Below are positions 35,387 to 44,013 of a stretch of DNA of 64,000 bases, piece by piece (the first letter of the stretch is position 1; the number at the start of each line of letters is the position of its first letter). The translations under genes were made by a program, and so were the position numbers. This DNA comes from Rhizobium leguminosarum. GTDB lineage: Bacteria > Pseudomonadota > Alphaproteobacteria > Rhizobiales > Rhizobiaceae. Below the pieces are notes generated by a model. That model searched no databases. It was not told the origin of the DNA and saw only the letters and a list, made by a program, of their open reading frames with translations. The DNA is taken from positions 4,614,501 to 4,678,500 of the forward strand of contig NZ_JAGIOR010000001.1 in assembly GCF_017876795.1 (NCBI RefSeq), given 5' to 3'.

Positions 35387-35635
35387 TCAGTTGCCCCTGG
35401 CCTTTTCCTGCGGATCGAGCAAACGATGCATGTGGACGATGAAGTAGCGCATATGCGCATTGTCGACCGTCTGTTGCGCTTTCGCCTTCCAGGCCGTCAG
35501 CGCCGTGGCATAATCCGGGAAAATGCCGACGATATCGAGACCGGCCAGGTCACGGAACTGGACGTCATCGAGGCTTTCCAGTTCGCCGCCAAAAACGAGA
35601 TGCAAAAGCTGCTTCTTGTCACCGGAGTCAGTCAT
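35387..35635 (-). CDS. DUF4170 family protein
   Basis: From ATG 35635 (MTDSGDKKQLLHLVFGGELE) the protein is 82 residues. It contains LAGLDIVGIFPDYATALTAW and AHMRYFIVHMHRLLDP, the conserved parts of DUF4170, an alphaproteobacterial family of unknown function usually found next to waaA and an inositol-phosphatase gene, as here. The frame is open further upstream to 35830, but that part is antisense to the neighbouring gene's end and is not counted. Confidence 0.85.
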   Translation of the reverse strand: MTDSGDKKQLLHLVFGGELESLDDVQFRDLAGLDIVGIFPDYATALTAWKAKAQQTVDNAHMRYFIVHMHRLLDPQEKARGN

Positions 35636-35696
35636 TTTTTGTTCTCTTTCTGCTATTCTCCTCCGCCACCCCATCTGCGGGATTTTGACGGAAACG

Positions 35697-36506
35697 TCAA
35701 CTGTCTCGTCGTCCCGCAAAGGCCGCGAGGAATTCGTCGAGACGGGGCGTCGGCGCTGCGCAGAGGACGTTGTGGGTAACGGCGGCGCGATTGTAGACGA
35801 TCGGCCTGCCTTCGAGGTCGACAAGGCCACCGCCGGCGCAGGCCAGGATCAGATCAGCAGCGGCAAGGTCCCAATCATGCGAATTGCTCTTGACGAAGGT
35901 GCCTTCGAGACGACCGTCCGCCACCATGGCGATGCGATAGGCAAGCGAGGGTATGTGCTTCTGGCGTATGACACGGTCGCGAAACTCCGGCGGAAAGGTC
36001 TTCAACAGATCCTCGCCGACCGCCAGGCGGCTCACCTGCTCCGGTCCTGCGGCAGAGACGGTGAATGGCACGCCATTCTTCATCGCCACGCCACCCTCGG
36101 CCGCCTCATAGAGTTCCTCGAGCGCCGGGGCATAGAGCACGCCGGCGACCGGCCGGCCGCGATGAACGACCGCGACGCTGACGCACCAGACCTTTTGCCC
36201 GCCGAGGAAGGCGCGTGTGCCGTCGATCGGATCGACGATGAACAGCGTCTCGCGCAGCAGGCGGTCGGCGTCATCGTCGGTTTCCTCAGACAACCAGCCA
36301 TAATCCGGTCGGGCCTTGCGCAGAATGGTCTCGAGCGTCTTATTGGCGGCGAAGTCGGCGGCGCTGACGGGGGAGCGGTCGTCGTTTTTCCACCAGACCT
36401 CGGGAGACTGGTTGAAGAAGCCGAAAGCAACCGCACCGGCCTCTTTCGCAGCATCGGCAATCAACGTGAGATCGCTCTGCCAGCGAGACTTTTCCCTATC
36501 GCTCAT
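35697..36506 (-). CDS. Inositol-monophosphatase-family protein (3'(2'),5'-bisphosphate nucleotidase, CysQ-like)
   Basis: The 269-residue Li-sensitive, Mg-dependent phosphatase has the metal-binding Glu pair in WLSEETDDD, the signature DPIDGTRAFLGG, and the second signature SHDWDLAAADLILACAGG. The CysQ-like branch recycles 3'-phosphoadenosine 5'-phosphate from sulfation; inositol or other sugar phosphates are alternatives. It lies between pmbA and the DUF4170 gene on the same strand, 16 bases after pmbA. Confidence 0.88.
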   Translation of the reverse strand: MSDREKSRWQSDLTLIADAAKEAGAVAFGFFNQSPEVWWKNDDRSPVSAADFAANKTLETILRKARPDYGWLSEETDDDADRLLRETLFIVDPIDGTRAFLGGQKVWCVSVAVVHRGRPVAGVLYAPALEELYEAAEGGVAMKNGVPFTVSAAGPEQVSRLAVGEDLLKTFPPEFRDRVIRQKHIPSLAYRIAMVADGRLEGTFVKSNSHDWDLAAADLILACAGGGLVDLEGRPIVYNRAAVTHNVLCAAPTPRLDEFLAAFAGRRDS

Positions 36507-36522
36507 CCCGCCTATCCGTTTC

Positions 36523-37869
36523 TTACTGCCCTGCGAGCGTCATGCCTTCGATGGCGAAGGTCGGAGCCGCGACGCCGAATTTGCGGTCGATGTCGTTTGC
36601 CAGCGTCAGGCGCATGAACATGTCCTTGAGGTTCGAGGCGATCGTCACCTCGGAAACCGGGAAGGTGAGTTCGCCGTTCTCGATCCAGAAGCCGGTGGCG
36701 CCGCGGCTGTATTCGCCGGTGATCATGTTGACACCGTGGCCGATCAATTCGGTGACGTAAAAACCGTTGCCGACGCTGCGGATCAGTTCCTCGGGCGAGA
36801 TGTCGCCGGGTTCAAGGGCAAGATTGGTGGAGGACGGCGAGACGGCGGTGCCGCCGCGCACGCCGCGGCCATTGGATTCCAGACCCAACTCGCGGGCGGT
36901 CGAGGTCGAGAGAAACCAGTGCTTCAAGACGCCGTCCTCGATCATCACCAGCCGCTCGCCCGACACGCCCTCACCGTCGAAGGGCCGCGAGGAGGGGCCG
37001 CGCACGATCAACGGATCGTCGGTGATCGACAGGCCAGCCTTTAGCACCTGCTGACCCATCTTGTCGCGCAGGAAGCTGGACTTGCGGGCGACGGCAGCAC
37101 CATTGATCGCGCCGGCGATATGGCCGACGAAACCACGGGCGACGCGCGGGTCGAAGATCACGGTAACATCCTTGCCGGTCGGCACCTGGCGAGGATTGAT
37201 GCGCTTTATCACCCGTTCGCCGGCGCGACGGCCGATTTCAGCGGGATCGTCGAGCTCGGCATAGTAGAGGCGGCTGTCGTAGTCATAGTCGCGCTCCATG
37301 CCGGTGCCTTCGCCTGATATGACGCTGACGGAATGGCCGAACCGCGAGGCCATGTAACTGCCCTCGAAACCATGCGAGGTGGCAAGGACGAGGCCGCCCA
37401 TGCCGGCCGAGGCGCCGGCGCCGGAGGAGTTGGTGACACCCTTGACCGCAAGGGCTGCTGCCTCCGCGGCAAGGCTCGCCTCGCGCAGCATCTCGGAGGA
37501 GACCTCGGTGGTATCGAGCAATTGCAGGTCGGGATAGGATTTCGACAGGCTCGCCTCATCCGCCAGGCAGGCGAACGGATCCTCCGGCGAGACCTTGGCC
37601 ATGGCGACGGCGCGTTCGGCAAGCGCCTGGAGATCGAAGCCCGGATTGGCCGAAACGCTGGCGACGCGTTTGCCGATGAAGACGCGCAGCGAAAAATCGT
37701 CGCTTTCGGAGGATTCCGTGCCCTCGACCTTGCCGAGGCGGACGCTGACCGATTGCGAGCGCGACCGGACGACGACGGCGTCGGCGGCGTCGGCCCCCGC
37801 CTTCCCGGCCAGATCGATCAATTGACTTGCGCGGGAAAGAAGTGTCGAGGAATCAATTTCTGAGGACAT
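36523..37869 (-). CDS. pmbA: TldD/PmbA-family metalloprotease subunit (TldE)
   Basis: From ATG 37869 (MSSEIDSSTLLSRASQLIDL) the protein is 448 residues, normal for PmbA/TldE. Typical segments include VRLGKVEGTESSESDDFSLR, VGHIAGAINGAAVARKSSFL, and the C-terminal GYxT-like region GVNMITGEYSRGATGFWIEN. PmbA pairs with TldD to cleave peptides such as microcin precursors or antitoxins. It lacks a HExxxH site, as expected for the E subunit. The tldD partner is not in the window. Confidence 0.92.
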   Translation of the reverse strand: MSSEIDSSTLLSRASQLIDLAGKAGADAADAVVVRSRSQSVSVRLGKVEGTESSESDDFSLRVFIGKRVASVSANPGFDLQALAERAVAMAKVSPEDPFACLADEASLSKSYPDLQLLDTTEVSSEMLREASLAAEAAALAVKGVTNSSGAGASAGMGGLVLATSHGFEGSYMASRFGHSVSVISGEGTGMERDYDYDSRLYYAELDDPAEIGRRAGERVIKRINPRQVPTGKDVTVIFDPRVARGFVGHIAGAINGAAVARKSSFLRDKMGQQVLKAGLSITDDPLIVRGPSSRPFDGEGVSGERLVMIEDGVLKHWFLSTSTARELGLESNGRGVRGGTAVSPSSTNLALEPGDISPEELIRSVGNGFYVTELIGHGVNMITGEYSRGATGFWIENGELTFPVSEVTIASNLKDMFMRLTLANDIDRKFGVAAPTFAIEGMTLAGQ

Positions 37870-37988
37870 GATTTGGCCTTTCCTTCGGCTTCCATTTATT
37901 GTGCACTCTCCCAAGCATCAAGGCCGCCGCCGCCGATTCTTTGTCGGGGTTGCCTGCCTGCTCCCCGCCGTCGAAAGAAATTGCCCTG

Positions 37989-39803
37989 ATGTCAGCGCCC
38001 AATGCCTTTTTTTCCGAAACGATCCTGCTGCTCGGCGGAGCAGTGGTCGCCGCGCCGATCTTCAAGAAGCTCGGGCTCGGCACGGTTCTCGGCTACCTCG
38101 CTGCCGGCATCGTCATCGGCCCGGTTTTCCACGGCATCACCGACGGCGAACAGATCCTTGCCGTCGCCGAACTCGGCGTCGTCTTCCTGCTCTTCATCAT
38201 CGGACTGGAATTGAAACCCACGCGTCTCTGGCAGATGCGGCGCGACATCTTCGGCCTCGGCACGGCGCAGGTGGTGGTGACCGGGCTGGCGCTGACCGCG
38301 CTCGCCTGGTTTTCCCACGTTCTCGATTGGCGCGGCAGCATCGTCGCCGGCTTTGGCCTGGCACTGTCTTCGACGGCCTTCGCCATGCAGATCCTCGAGG
38401 GCGACGGCGACGTCAACACGAGATACGGACAACGTTCCTTCTCGATGCTGCTGTTCCAGGACCTGGCGATCGTGCCGCTGCTGGCGCTGATCACCGTTCT
38501 CGACGGCGGCGGCAAGGGCAGCAATGCGCCGCTTGCCGATTTCGCGGTCGCCGTCGGCGCGGTCGCGGCGATGGTCGTCATGGGGCGTTATCTGCTGACG
38601 CCGCTCTTCCAGATCATCGCCCGGACCGGCGCGCGCGAGGCGATGATTGCCGCCGCCCTTTTCGTCGTCATGGGATCGGCAAGCCTGATGCAGCTTGCCG
38701 GACTTTCGATGGCGATGGGCGCATTTCTGTCCGGGGTGATGCTCGCCGAATCCTCCTACCGGCACGAGTTGGAGGCCGATATCGAGCCCTTCCGCGGCGT
38801 GCTGCTCGCCATCTTCTTCATCGCCGTCGGCCTGTCGCTGCAGCTCGACGTCCTCGCCGACAACGCGCTCTTCGTCATCGTCGCGGTGCCGATCATCATG
38901 GCGGTCAAGGCGATCATCATCTACGGGCTTTGCCGGATCTCCGGCTCTCCGCGCAACGATGCGATCCGGATTGCCTTCCTGCTGCCGCAGGGCGGCGAAT
39001 TCGGCTTCGTGCTGTTTACCGCGGCGGCAACCGTCGGGCTGATGTCGGCAAGCACGGCATCGCTGCTGGTCGCGATCGTGACGCTGTCCATGGCCCTGAC
39101 GCCGATCGGCGCGGCCCTTTCGAAGCGGCTGCTCAGCGGCGATGAGCATGAGGAATTGGACGAGGATTTCGAGGGCGCCGGCGCCGATGTGCTGATGGTC
39201 GGCTTCTCGCGTTTCGGCCAGATCACCGCCCAGATCCTGCTTGCCGGCGGGCGCAGCGTCACCGTCATCGATTTTTCGGCGGACCGTATCCGCCAGGCCT
39301 CCGCCTTCGGCTTTCGCATCTATTTCGGCGACGGCGCCCGCAAGGACGTGCTGCGCTCGGCCGGCATCGACCGGGCAAAGATCGTGCTCGTCTGCACGCA
39401 GAAGAAGGAAATCACCGACAAGGTGGTGGAACTGGTGCAGGCGGACTATCCGCACACCAGGCTCTACGTGCGCTCCTATGACCGCGTCCATTCGATCGAA
39501 CTGCGCAACAAGGGTGTCGATTACGAACTGCGCGAAACGTTGGAATCGGGCCTGCTCTTCGGGCGGCGGACGCTGGAGGCGCTTGGTGTGCCCGAGGTCG
39601 ACGCCTATGAAATCGGTGAGGATATCCGCAAGCGCGACGAGGCGCGCCTGGTGCTGCAGGTTTCCGAAGGATTGCAAGCCGGCCGCGACATGCTGTTTTC
39701 CCATCCCGTCCGCCCCGAACCGCTGGTCAAGCCGAAACGTGCCGCCGATGCTTTCGAGGACGATCTGCTGGCAGGCACCGTGGATGCGACGGCGGAGGCG
39801 TAA
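37989..39803 (+). CDS. Kef-type monovalent cation:proton antiporter (CPA2 with TrkA-N domain)
   Basis: From ATG 37989 (MSAPNAFFSETILLLGGAVV) the protein is 604 residues. The Na/H-exchanger-like membrane domain spans about 1-385 with a dozen helices and LGTVLGYLAAGIVIGPV, FGLALSSTAFAMQ and SMLLFQDLAIVPLLAL. A cytoplasmic RCK/TrkA-N domain at about 400-520 has the NAD-binding loop LMVGFSRFGQI. This is the KefB/KefC/YbaL layout, used in potassium efflux and pH protection. Divergent from pmbA. Confidence 0.9.
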   Translation: MSAPNAFFSETILLLGGAVVAAPIFKKLGLGTVLGYLAAGIVIGPVFHGITDGEQILAVAELGVVFLLFIIGLELKPTRLWQMRRDIFGLGTAQVVVTGLALTALAWFSHVLDWRGSIVAGFGLALSSTAFAMQILEGDGDVNTRYGQRSFSMLLFQDLAIVPLLALITVLDGGGKGSNAPLADFAVAVGAVAAMVVMGRYLLTPLFQIIARTGAREAMIAAALFVVMGSASLMQLAGLSMAMGAFLSGVMLAESSYRHELEADIEPFRGVLLAIFFIAVGLSLQLDVLADNALFVIVAVPIIMAVKAIIIYGLCRISGSPRNDAIRIAFLLPQGGEFGFVLFTAAATVGLMSASTASLLVAIVTLSMALTPIGAALSKRLLSGDEHEELDEDFEGAGADVLMVGFSRFGQITAQILLAGGRSVTVIDFSADRIRQASAFGFRIYFGDGARKDVLRSAGIDRAKIVLVCTQKKEITDKVVELVQADYPHTRLYVRSYDRVHSIELRNKGVDYELRETLESGLLFGRRTLEALGVPEVDAYEIGEDIRKRDEARLVLQVSEGLQAGRDMLFSHPVRPEPLVKPKRAADAFEDDLLAGTVDATAEA

Positions 39804-39815
39804 ATCAAGAGAACA

Positions 39816-40697
39816 TCAGCGCTTCAGCCGCGCTTCGATCTCGCGGTCGAGGGCGAATTTCAGGTCGTCCTTGACACCGACCGACATGGCCAGCACATCG
39901 CGAGCCTTGAGGAAATCCATGACGCCGGTGCGGCCGACGGCCGGGCGCAGGAAGATATGCGGCGGGCGGAGCTTCAGCTTCAGCGTGATCGCCGTCTGCA
40001 TCATCAGCTGGCCGGAACCGAAGATGCTCTCCATGCGGTTCGGGATATGGGTGCCGTCGCCTTCCGGCGCGCCGACAACATCGATGCCGACGACGATGTC
40101 GGCAAGATCCATCAGGCACTCGTAGGGCACCGGATTGCTGATACCGCCGTCGATCATCACGCGGTCGCGCAGGCGCACCGGCATGAAGACGGCGGGGATG
40201 GCGGACGAGGCGGCGAGTGCCGGAAACAACTCGCCCTCTTCGATGATGACTTCACACTGCCCGTAATAATCGGTGGTGATGACTTTCATCGGCACCAGCA
40301 GATCTTCAAAGCGGGCCGGCAGCTCGGACGGCAGAAAGGCCTTGAGGATCCGCTCCAGATTGAACTGACCAATGCGGATGCCCTTGGCCACGGCATCCCG
40401 CACCGTCGCCGGCCTCAGACCCCAGATGCGGCTGACGACGGCCGTCCTGTTGCCGACGGTCGCCAGCGCATGTTCGCGGATTTCGGCGCCGGACATGCCG
40501 GCGGCCATGCCGGCCCCCATGATCGCACCCATCGACGAGCCTGACACCGCCACCGGCCGGATACCGAGTTCGTCGAGCGTCTCGATCACATGGATATGGG
40601 CAAGCCCGCGCGCGCCGCCGCCGCCGAAAGCGACGGCGACCGTTGGAAGATCGCTGATCGCAGGCAGTTTCGGGCTGATGATCTCTGCGTGCTGCAC
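39816..40697 (-). CDS. Patatin-like phospholipase family protein
   Basis: Taken from the GTG at 40697 (VQHAEIISPKLPAISDLPTV), the protein is 293 residues. The frame upstream of this is antisense to or overlaps rsmD in another frame, so the longer version is rejected. It has the oxyanion loop FGGGGARGLAHIHV, nucleophile Ser in SGSSMGAIM (GxSxG), and the catalytic Asp in MIDGGISNP. It is a cytoplasmic RssA/YchK-type patatin acting on lipids or acting as an acyl hydrolase; the substrate is unknown. It starts 14 bases after rsmD. Confidence 0.88.
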   Translation of the reverse strand: MQHAEIISPKLPAISDLPTVAVAFGGGGARGLAHIHVIETLDELGIRPVAVSGSSMGAIMGAGMAAGMSGAEIREHALATVGNRTAVVSRIWGLRPATVRDAVAKGIRIGQFNLERILKAFLPSELPARFEDLLVPMKVITTDYYGQCEVIIEEGELFPALAASSAIPAVFMPVRLRDRVMIDGGISNPVPYECLMDLADIVVGIDVVGAPEGDGTHIPNRMESIFGSGQLMMQTAITLKLKLRPPHIFLRPAVGRTGVMDFLKARDVLAMSVGVKDDLKFALDREIEARLKR

Positions 40698-40710
40698 GCC
40701 CCGCCCCCGC

Positions 40711-41271
40711 TTATTGCGGCTGATACCGGAAGAAATGCACCCTCGTATCGCCGAAGATGCGGTTTTCGAGGAAAACATAGGAAGGATGCACGGAAACGAC
40801 AATATCGGCGCGCTCTTCCAGCACCGCGATCGCGCCAGGCCGCAGCCAGCCGCCACTGGCTGCCGCCGCCATCGCCTTCTCGCCGAGACCCTTGCCATAG
40901 GGCGGGTCGGCAAACAGCACGTCGAAGGCTTCGAGATTGCCGACGCTGCCAAGATCGGTGGCATCGCGGCGCAGGATGCGCGTGCGGCCGTGCAGGCCGA
41001 GCGCATCGATGTTTTCCCAGAGCAGCCCCCTGCCCTCGACGCTGTTTTCGACGAAGAGCGCATGGCGACAGCCGCGTGAAACGGCTTCGAGGCCGACGGC
41101 GCCGGTTCCGGCAAAAAGATCGAGGATCCGGGTGCCGTCGACGCATTCCGGATAGGCATGGCTCAGTATATTGAACAGGCTCTCGCGCGTCCGGTCGGCA
41201 GTCGGCCGGATATCGTTGGATTTTGGCACGGCGAGAGGCCGTCCGCGAAATTCACCGCCGACGATCCGCAC
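40711..41271 (-). CDS. rsmD: 16S rRNA (guanine(966)-N(2))-methyltransferase
   Basis: The 186-residue protein starts MRIVGGEFRGRPLAVPKSND, the typical RsmD start. It has the SAM motif ILDLFAGTGAVGLEAVSRG and the catalytic DPPY in VLFADPPYGKG. It methylates G966 in the small-subunit rRNA. Its start overlaps the 3' end of rluB by 20 bases, so the two RNA-modification genes are cotranscribed. Confidence 0.95.
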   Translation of the reverse strand: MRIVGGEFRGRPLAVPKSNDIRPTADRTRESLFNILSHAYPECVDGTRILDLFAGTGAVGLEAVSRGCRHALFVENSVEGRGLLWENIDALGLHGRTRILRRDATDLGSVGNLEAFDVLFADPPYGKGLGEKAMAAAASGGWLRPGAIAVLEERADIVVSVHPSYVFLENRIFGDTRVHFFRYQPQ

Positions 41272-43444
41272 CGCGTGTCATTCCCTTTCCTTTTGCACCA
41301 CCTCTGGACGGCCCGCCCGCAGGCCTGTCGCCGCCCGGCCTGTCATTGCCCGGCTTGGCGCCCTTCGGCTTACCGGAAAAATTCTTGACCCCACCCGGCT
41401 TGGCACCAAAGCCCTTGCCGCGTGGCTTGTCACCCGAAGGCTTGTCGCCCGAAGGCCTGCCGCCCGTAGATTTATCGCCGAAGGATCGTTCGCCACGCGG
41501 ACGCTCGGAGCGGCCTTCGCCGGCGGAGGCCCTGGCTGCGCGCGGACGTTCATCACCGTCCTCGCGCGGTCTGCGATCACCACGCGGCTTGTCGCCGAAG
41601 GGCCGATCGCCACGCGAAGGACGATCACCGAAAGGCCGGTCGCCGCGCGGACGCTCCGAACGGGCCTCACCGGTGGAGGCTCTGGCGGCACGAGGACGCT
41701 CGTCACCATCCCGCGGTTTGCGATCACCCCGCGGCTTGTCGCCGAAGGGCCGATCGCCACGCGAGGGACGATCACCGAAAGGCCGGTCGCCGCGCGGACG
41801 CTCCGAACGCCCCTCACCGGTGGAGGCTCTGGCGGCACGAGGACGCTCGTCACCATCCGAACGGGGTTTGCGATCACCGCGCGGCTTGTCGCCGAAGGGC
41901 CGATCGCCGCGCGAGGGACGATCACCGAAAGGCCGGTCGCCGCGCGGACGCTCCGGACGGCCTTCGCCGGCCGAGCTTCTGGCACGCGGACGTTCGTCAC
42001 CTCCTTCACGGGGGCGGCGGTCGCCGCGGGCCGGGCGGTCGCCAAAACCGCGGTCTTCGCGGGCGGGCCGATCCCCGAACGAGCGCTTGCGGCCGGAGCC
42101 TTCGCCCTCATCCTTGCGGTGGGGCTGCTCGCTCGAACGGATCCATTCGCCGTCCTCCTCGCGCACGCGATTGATCTGCGTGCGCGGGCGATCCTCGATA
42201 TGGTGGGAACCGGCACCCTTTGCCGGCACCTGCTCGCCGCGCCGGCGGGCGGTCTGCTCATTCTTGTCGGCTTTCGCCGCAGCCTTTTCGCCAAGGGGGC
42301 GGGCACCGGGCGCCATCCAGACATTGGCGCTGCGACGCTGGCCGAGCGGCTGAGGACGCTTCGGCTTGTCATCATCCCTGCGGCCGCCATCGCGGCGATC
42401 GTCATCTCTACGCCCGCTGTCGCGGCGATCGTCGCGCTTGGTGTCGAGGCGGCTCAGCGCCCGTTCGCGCTTGTCCTCGTCGCGGCGCGGACGCTGTTCG
42501 CGCCGTTCCGGCACTGGGGCTTCAGCCTCGTCCTCGGCAGCGACGGCCGGCGCGTTGTAGAGCGGCGCGTCGAAATTCGCCTTGGCTTCCTCGATCAGGC
42601 GCGGGCCGAGCTGGTCGCGAAGCGTGCGGCCGCGCACTTCGATGACATGGCCTTCCGGCAAGTCGCCGAGCTGGAACGGGCCATAGGAAATGCGGATCAG
42701 GCGGTTGACGTCGAGGCCGAGCGCACCCATCACGTTCTTGATTTCGCGGTTCTTGCCTTCGCGAAGACCCATGGTGATCCAGACGTTCGACGCTTGCGTG
42801 CGGTCGAGCGTCGCCTCGATCGAGCCATAGAGCACGCCGTCGACGGCGATGCCGTCCTTCAGCTTGTCGAGCGCGTCCTGATCGATCTCGCCATGAGCGC
42901 GGACACGGTAGCGGCGCAGCCAACCGGTCGCCGGCAGCTCGAGCGCGCGGGCGAGACCGCCGTCATTGGTCAGCAGCAGCAGGCCTTCGGTGTTGATATC
43001 GAGGCGGCCGATCGACATGACGCGCGGCAGTTCTTCCGGCAGATTGTCGAAGACGGTCGAGCGGCCTTCCGGATCGGCATTGGTGGTCACGAGGCCGGCC
43101 GGCTTGTGATAGAGCCATAGCCTGGTGCGCTCGATGCCGCGGATCGGCACGCCGTCGACCTCGATGCGATCGGCGAGCGTAACGTTGACGACCGGGGTGT
43201 CGAGAACCCTGCCGTTCAGCGTCACACGGCCTTCCATGATCATCCGTTCGATGTCGCGGCGGGACGCGACGCCGGCGCGTGCCATCACCTTGGAAATGCG
43301 TTCGGCCTTGGCCTCGCTATCGGCCTCGGCGGCGATCGCAGCCTTTGCCGGCTTCGCGCCGCCAGGCTTCGCGCCGGCCTTCGGTCCGTCGTCCCGTGAA
43401 AAGGGCTTCGCGCCCGGGCGTTTTGGCTTGTCTTTGGGTGTCAT
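41252..43444 (-). CDS. rluB: RluB-type rRNA pseudouridine synthase with long repetitive C-terminal tail
   Basis: The 730-residue protein has a short Lys-rich leader and an S4 RNA-binding domain at about 45-95 (RISKVMARAGVASRRDIERM). The RsuA/RluB catalytic domain is at about 105-280, with catalytic Asp in SIGRLDINTEGLLLLTNDGG. It converts U2605 of 23S rRNA to pseudouridine. After about 290 follows some 440 residues of Arg/Asp/Gly/Lys/Pro-rich low-complexity sequence with RGDRPFGDRPSRGDRPFGDK-type repeats. Bacterial RluB is usually 250-330 residues; alphaproteobacterial homologues often have charged tails, but this is very long. The tail is probably disordered and RNA-binding. Confidence 0.92.
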   Translation of the reverse strand: MTPKDKPKRPGAKPFSRDDGPKAGAKPGGAKPAKAAIAAEADSEAKAERISKVMARAGVASRRDIERMIMEGRVTLNGRVLDTPVVNVTLADRIEVDGVPIRGIERTRLWLYHKPAGLVTTNADPEGRSTVFDNLPEELPRVMSIGRLDINTEGLLLLTNDGGLARALELPATGWLRRYRVRAHGEIDQDALDKLKDGIAVDGVLYGSIEATLDRTQASNVWITMGLREGKNREIKNVMGALGLDVNRLIRISYGPFQLGDLPEGHVIEVRGRTLRDQLGPRLIEEAKANFDAPLYNAPAVAAEDEAEAPVPERREQRPRRDEDKRERALSRLDTKRDDRRDSGRRDDDRRDGGRRDDDKPKRPQPLGQRRSANVWMAPGARPLGEKAAAKADKNEQTARRRGEQVPAKGAGSHHIEDRPRTQINRVREEDGEWIRSSEQPHRKDEGEGSGRKRSFGDRPAREDRGFGDRPARGDRRPREGGDERPRARSSAGEGRPERPRGDRPFGDRPSRGDRPFGDKPRGDRKPRSDGDERPRAARASTGEGRSERPRGDRPFGDRPSRGDRPFGDKPRGDRKPRDGDERPRAARASTGEARSERPRGDRPFGDRPSRGDRPFGDKPRGDRRPREDGDERPRAARASAGEGRSERPRGERSFGDKSTGGRPSGDKPSGDKPRGKGFGAKPGGVKNFSGKPKGAKPGNDRPGGDRPAGGPSRGGAKGKGMTRGADRRR
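41501..41947 (-). repeat. Coding tandem repeats (147-150 bp period) in the rluB tail
   Basis: The box ACGCTCxGA recurs at 41501, 41651, 41798 and 41948, giving units of 150, 147 and 150 bases that keep the reading frame (50, 49 and 50 codons). Each unit encodes ERPRGDRPFGDRPSRGDRPF, then GDKPRGDRKPR, a GDERPRA segment and a STGE-type linker. The units are nearly identical at DNA level, so the region should vary in copy number between strains. Confidence 0.88.
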
Positions 43445-43516
43445 TTGTTGTTTGCCTGCCTTTTGGGCCTGTCTATCAGGTCACGCATCTGCGGTTAAGT
43501 GGAAATTCTTGCGATC

Positions 43517-43972
43517 GTGAAGACAAATCGTTTCATGGAGATGGCGCTTGAAGAAGCGCGTGCCGCCGGAGAACGCGGCGAGGTGCCGATCGGCGCCGTC
43601 ATCGTTATCGACGATATCGCCATTTCCCGGGCGGGAAACCGCACGCGCGAGCTTAAAGACGTGACCGCGCATGCCGAAATCGCTGCGATCCGGCTTGCCT
43701 GCGAAACGCTCGGACAAGAGCGTCTCGTCGGCGCCGATCTCTACGTGACGCTCGAGCCTTGCACCATGTGCGCGGCAGCCATCTCGTTTGCGCGTATCCG
43801 CAGGCTCTATTACGGCGCCGAAGACCCGAAGGGCGGCGGCGTCGACAATGGCGTGCGATTTTATGCGCAGCCAACCTGTCACCACGCTCCGGAGGTTTAT
43901 TCCGGCTTCAACGAGGTGCAATCGGCCGACATACTGAGACGATTCTTTTCGCAAAAGAGAGAGGCGCCGTAA
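43517..43972 (+). CDS. tadA: tRNA-specific adenosine deaminase
   Basis: This zinc deaminase of ~151 residues has the ligand and catalytic residues in VTAHAEIAAI (His, Glu) and LEPCTMCAAA (two Cys). It also has the TadA-specific GAEDPKGGGVDNG loop and the C-terminal FF near RRFFSQKREAP. It deaminates A34 to inosine in tRNA-Arg(ACG). No ATG lies at the expected place. GTG 43517, with GGAAA about 12 bases upstream, is preferred; GTG 43499 and ATG 43535 are alternatives. Divergent from rluB. Confidence 0.9.
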   Translation: MKTNRFMEMALEEARAAGERGEVPIGAVIVIDDIAISRAGNRTRELKDVTAHAEIAAIRLACETLGQERLVGADLYVTLEPCTMCAAAISFARIRRLYYGAEDPKGGGVDNGVRFYAQPTCHHAPEVYSGFNEVQSADILRRFFSQKREAP

Positions 43973-43977
43973 TCTTT

Positions 43978-44010
43978 ACAGCGCCGCGCGTCTTTTCAAA
44001 CGCACAAAGG
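43978..44010 (+). repeat. Second palindromic repeat family, partial copy 2
   Basis: ACAGCGCCGCGCGTCTTTTC followed by AAACGCACAAAGG is the first hairpin of the repeat seen in full at 58304-58402. It sits between the convergent tadA and lipoprotein genes and can serve as a bidirectional terminator. Confidence 0.7.
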
Positions 44011-44013
44011 CGG

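Noticed and set aside
41491..42000. Regular repeats considered as a CRISPR array
   Set aside because: Units are 147-150 bases, in frame, nearly identical throughout, with no unique spacers and no cas genes; they encode the rluB tail.
41171..43120. A 649-codon open frame antisense to rluB
   Set aside because: It is the complement of the GC-rich, Arg/Gly-repeat coding region; its product is a low-complexity Arg/Ala/Thr string, and rluB has clear catalytic motifs on the other strand.
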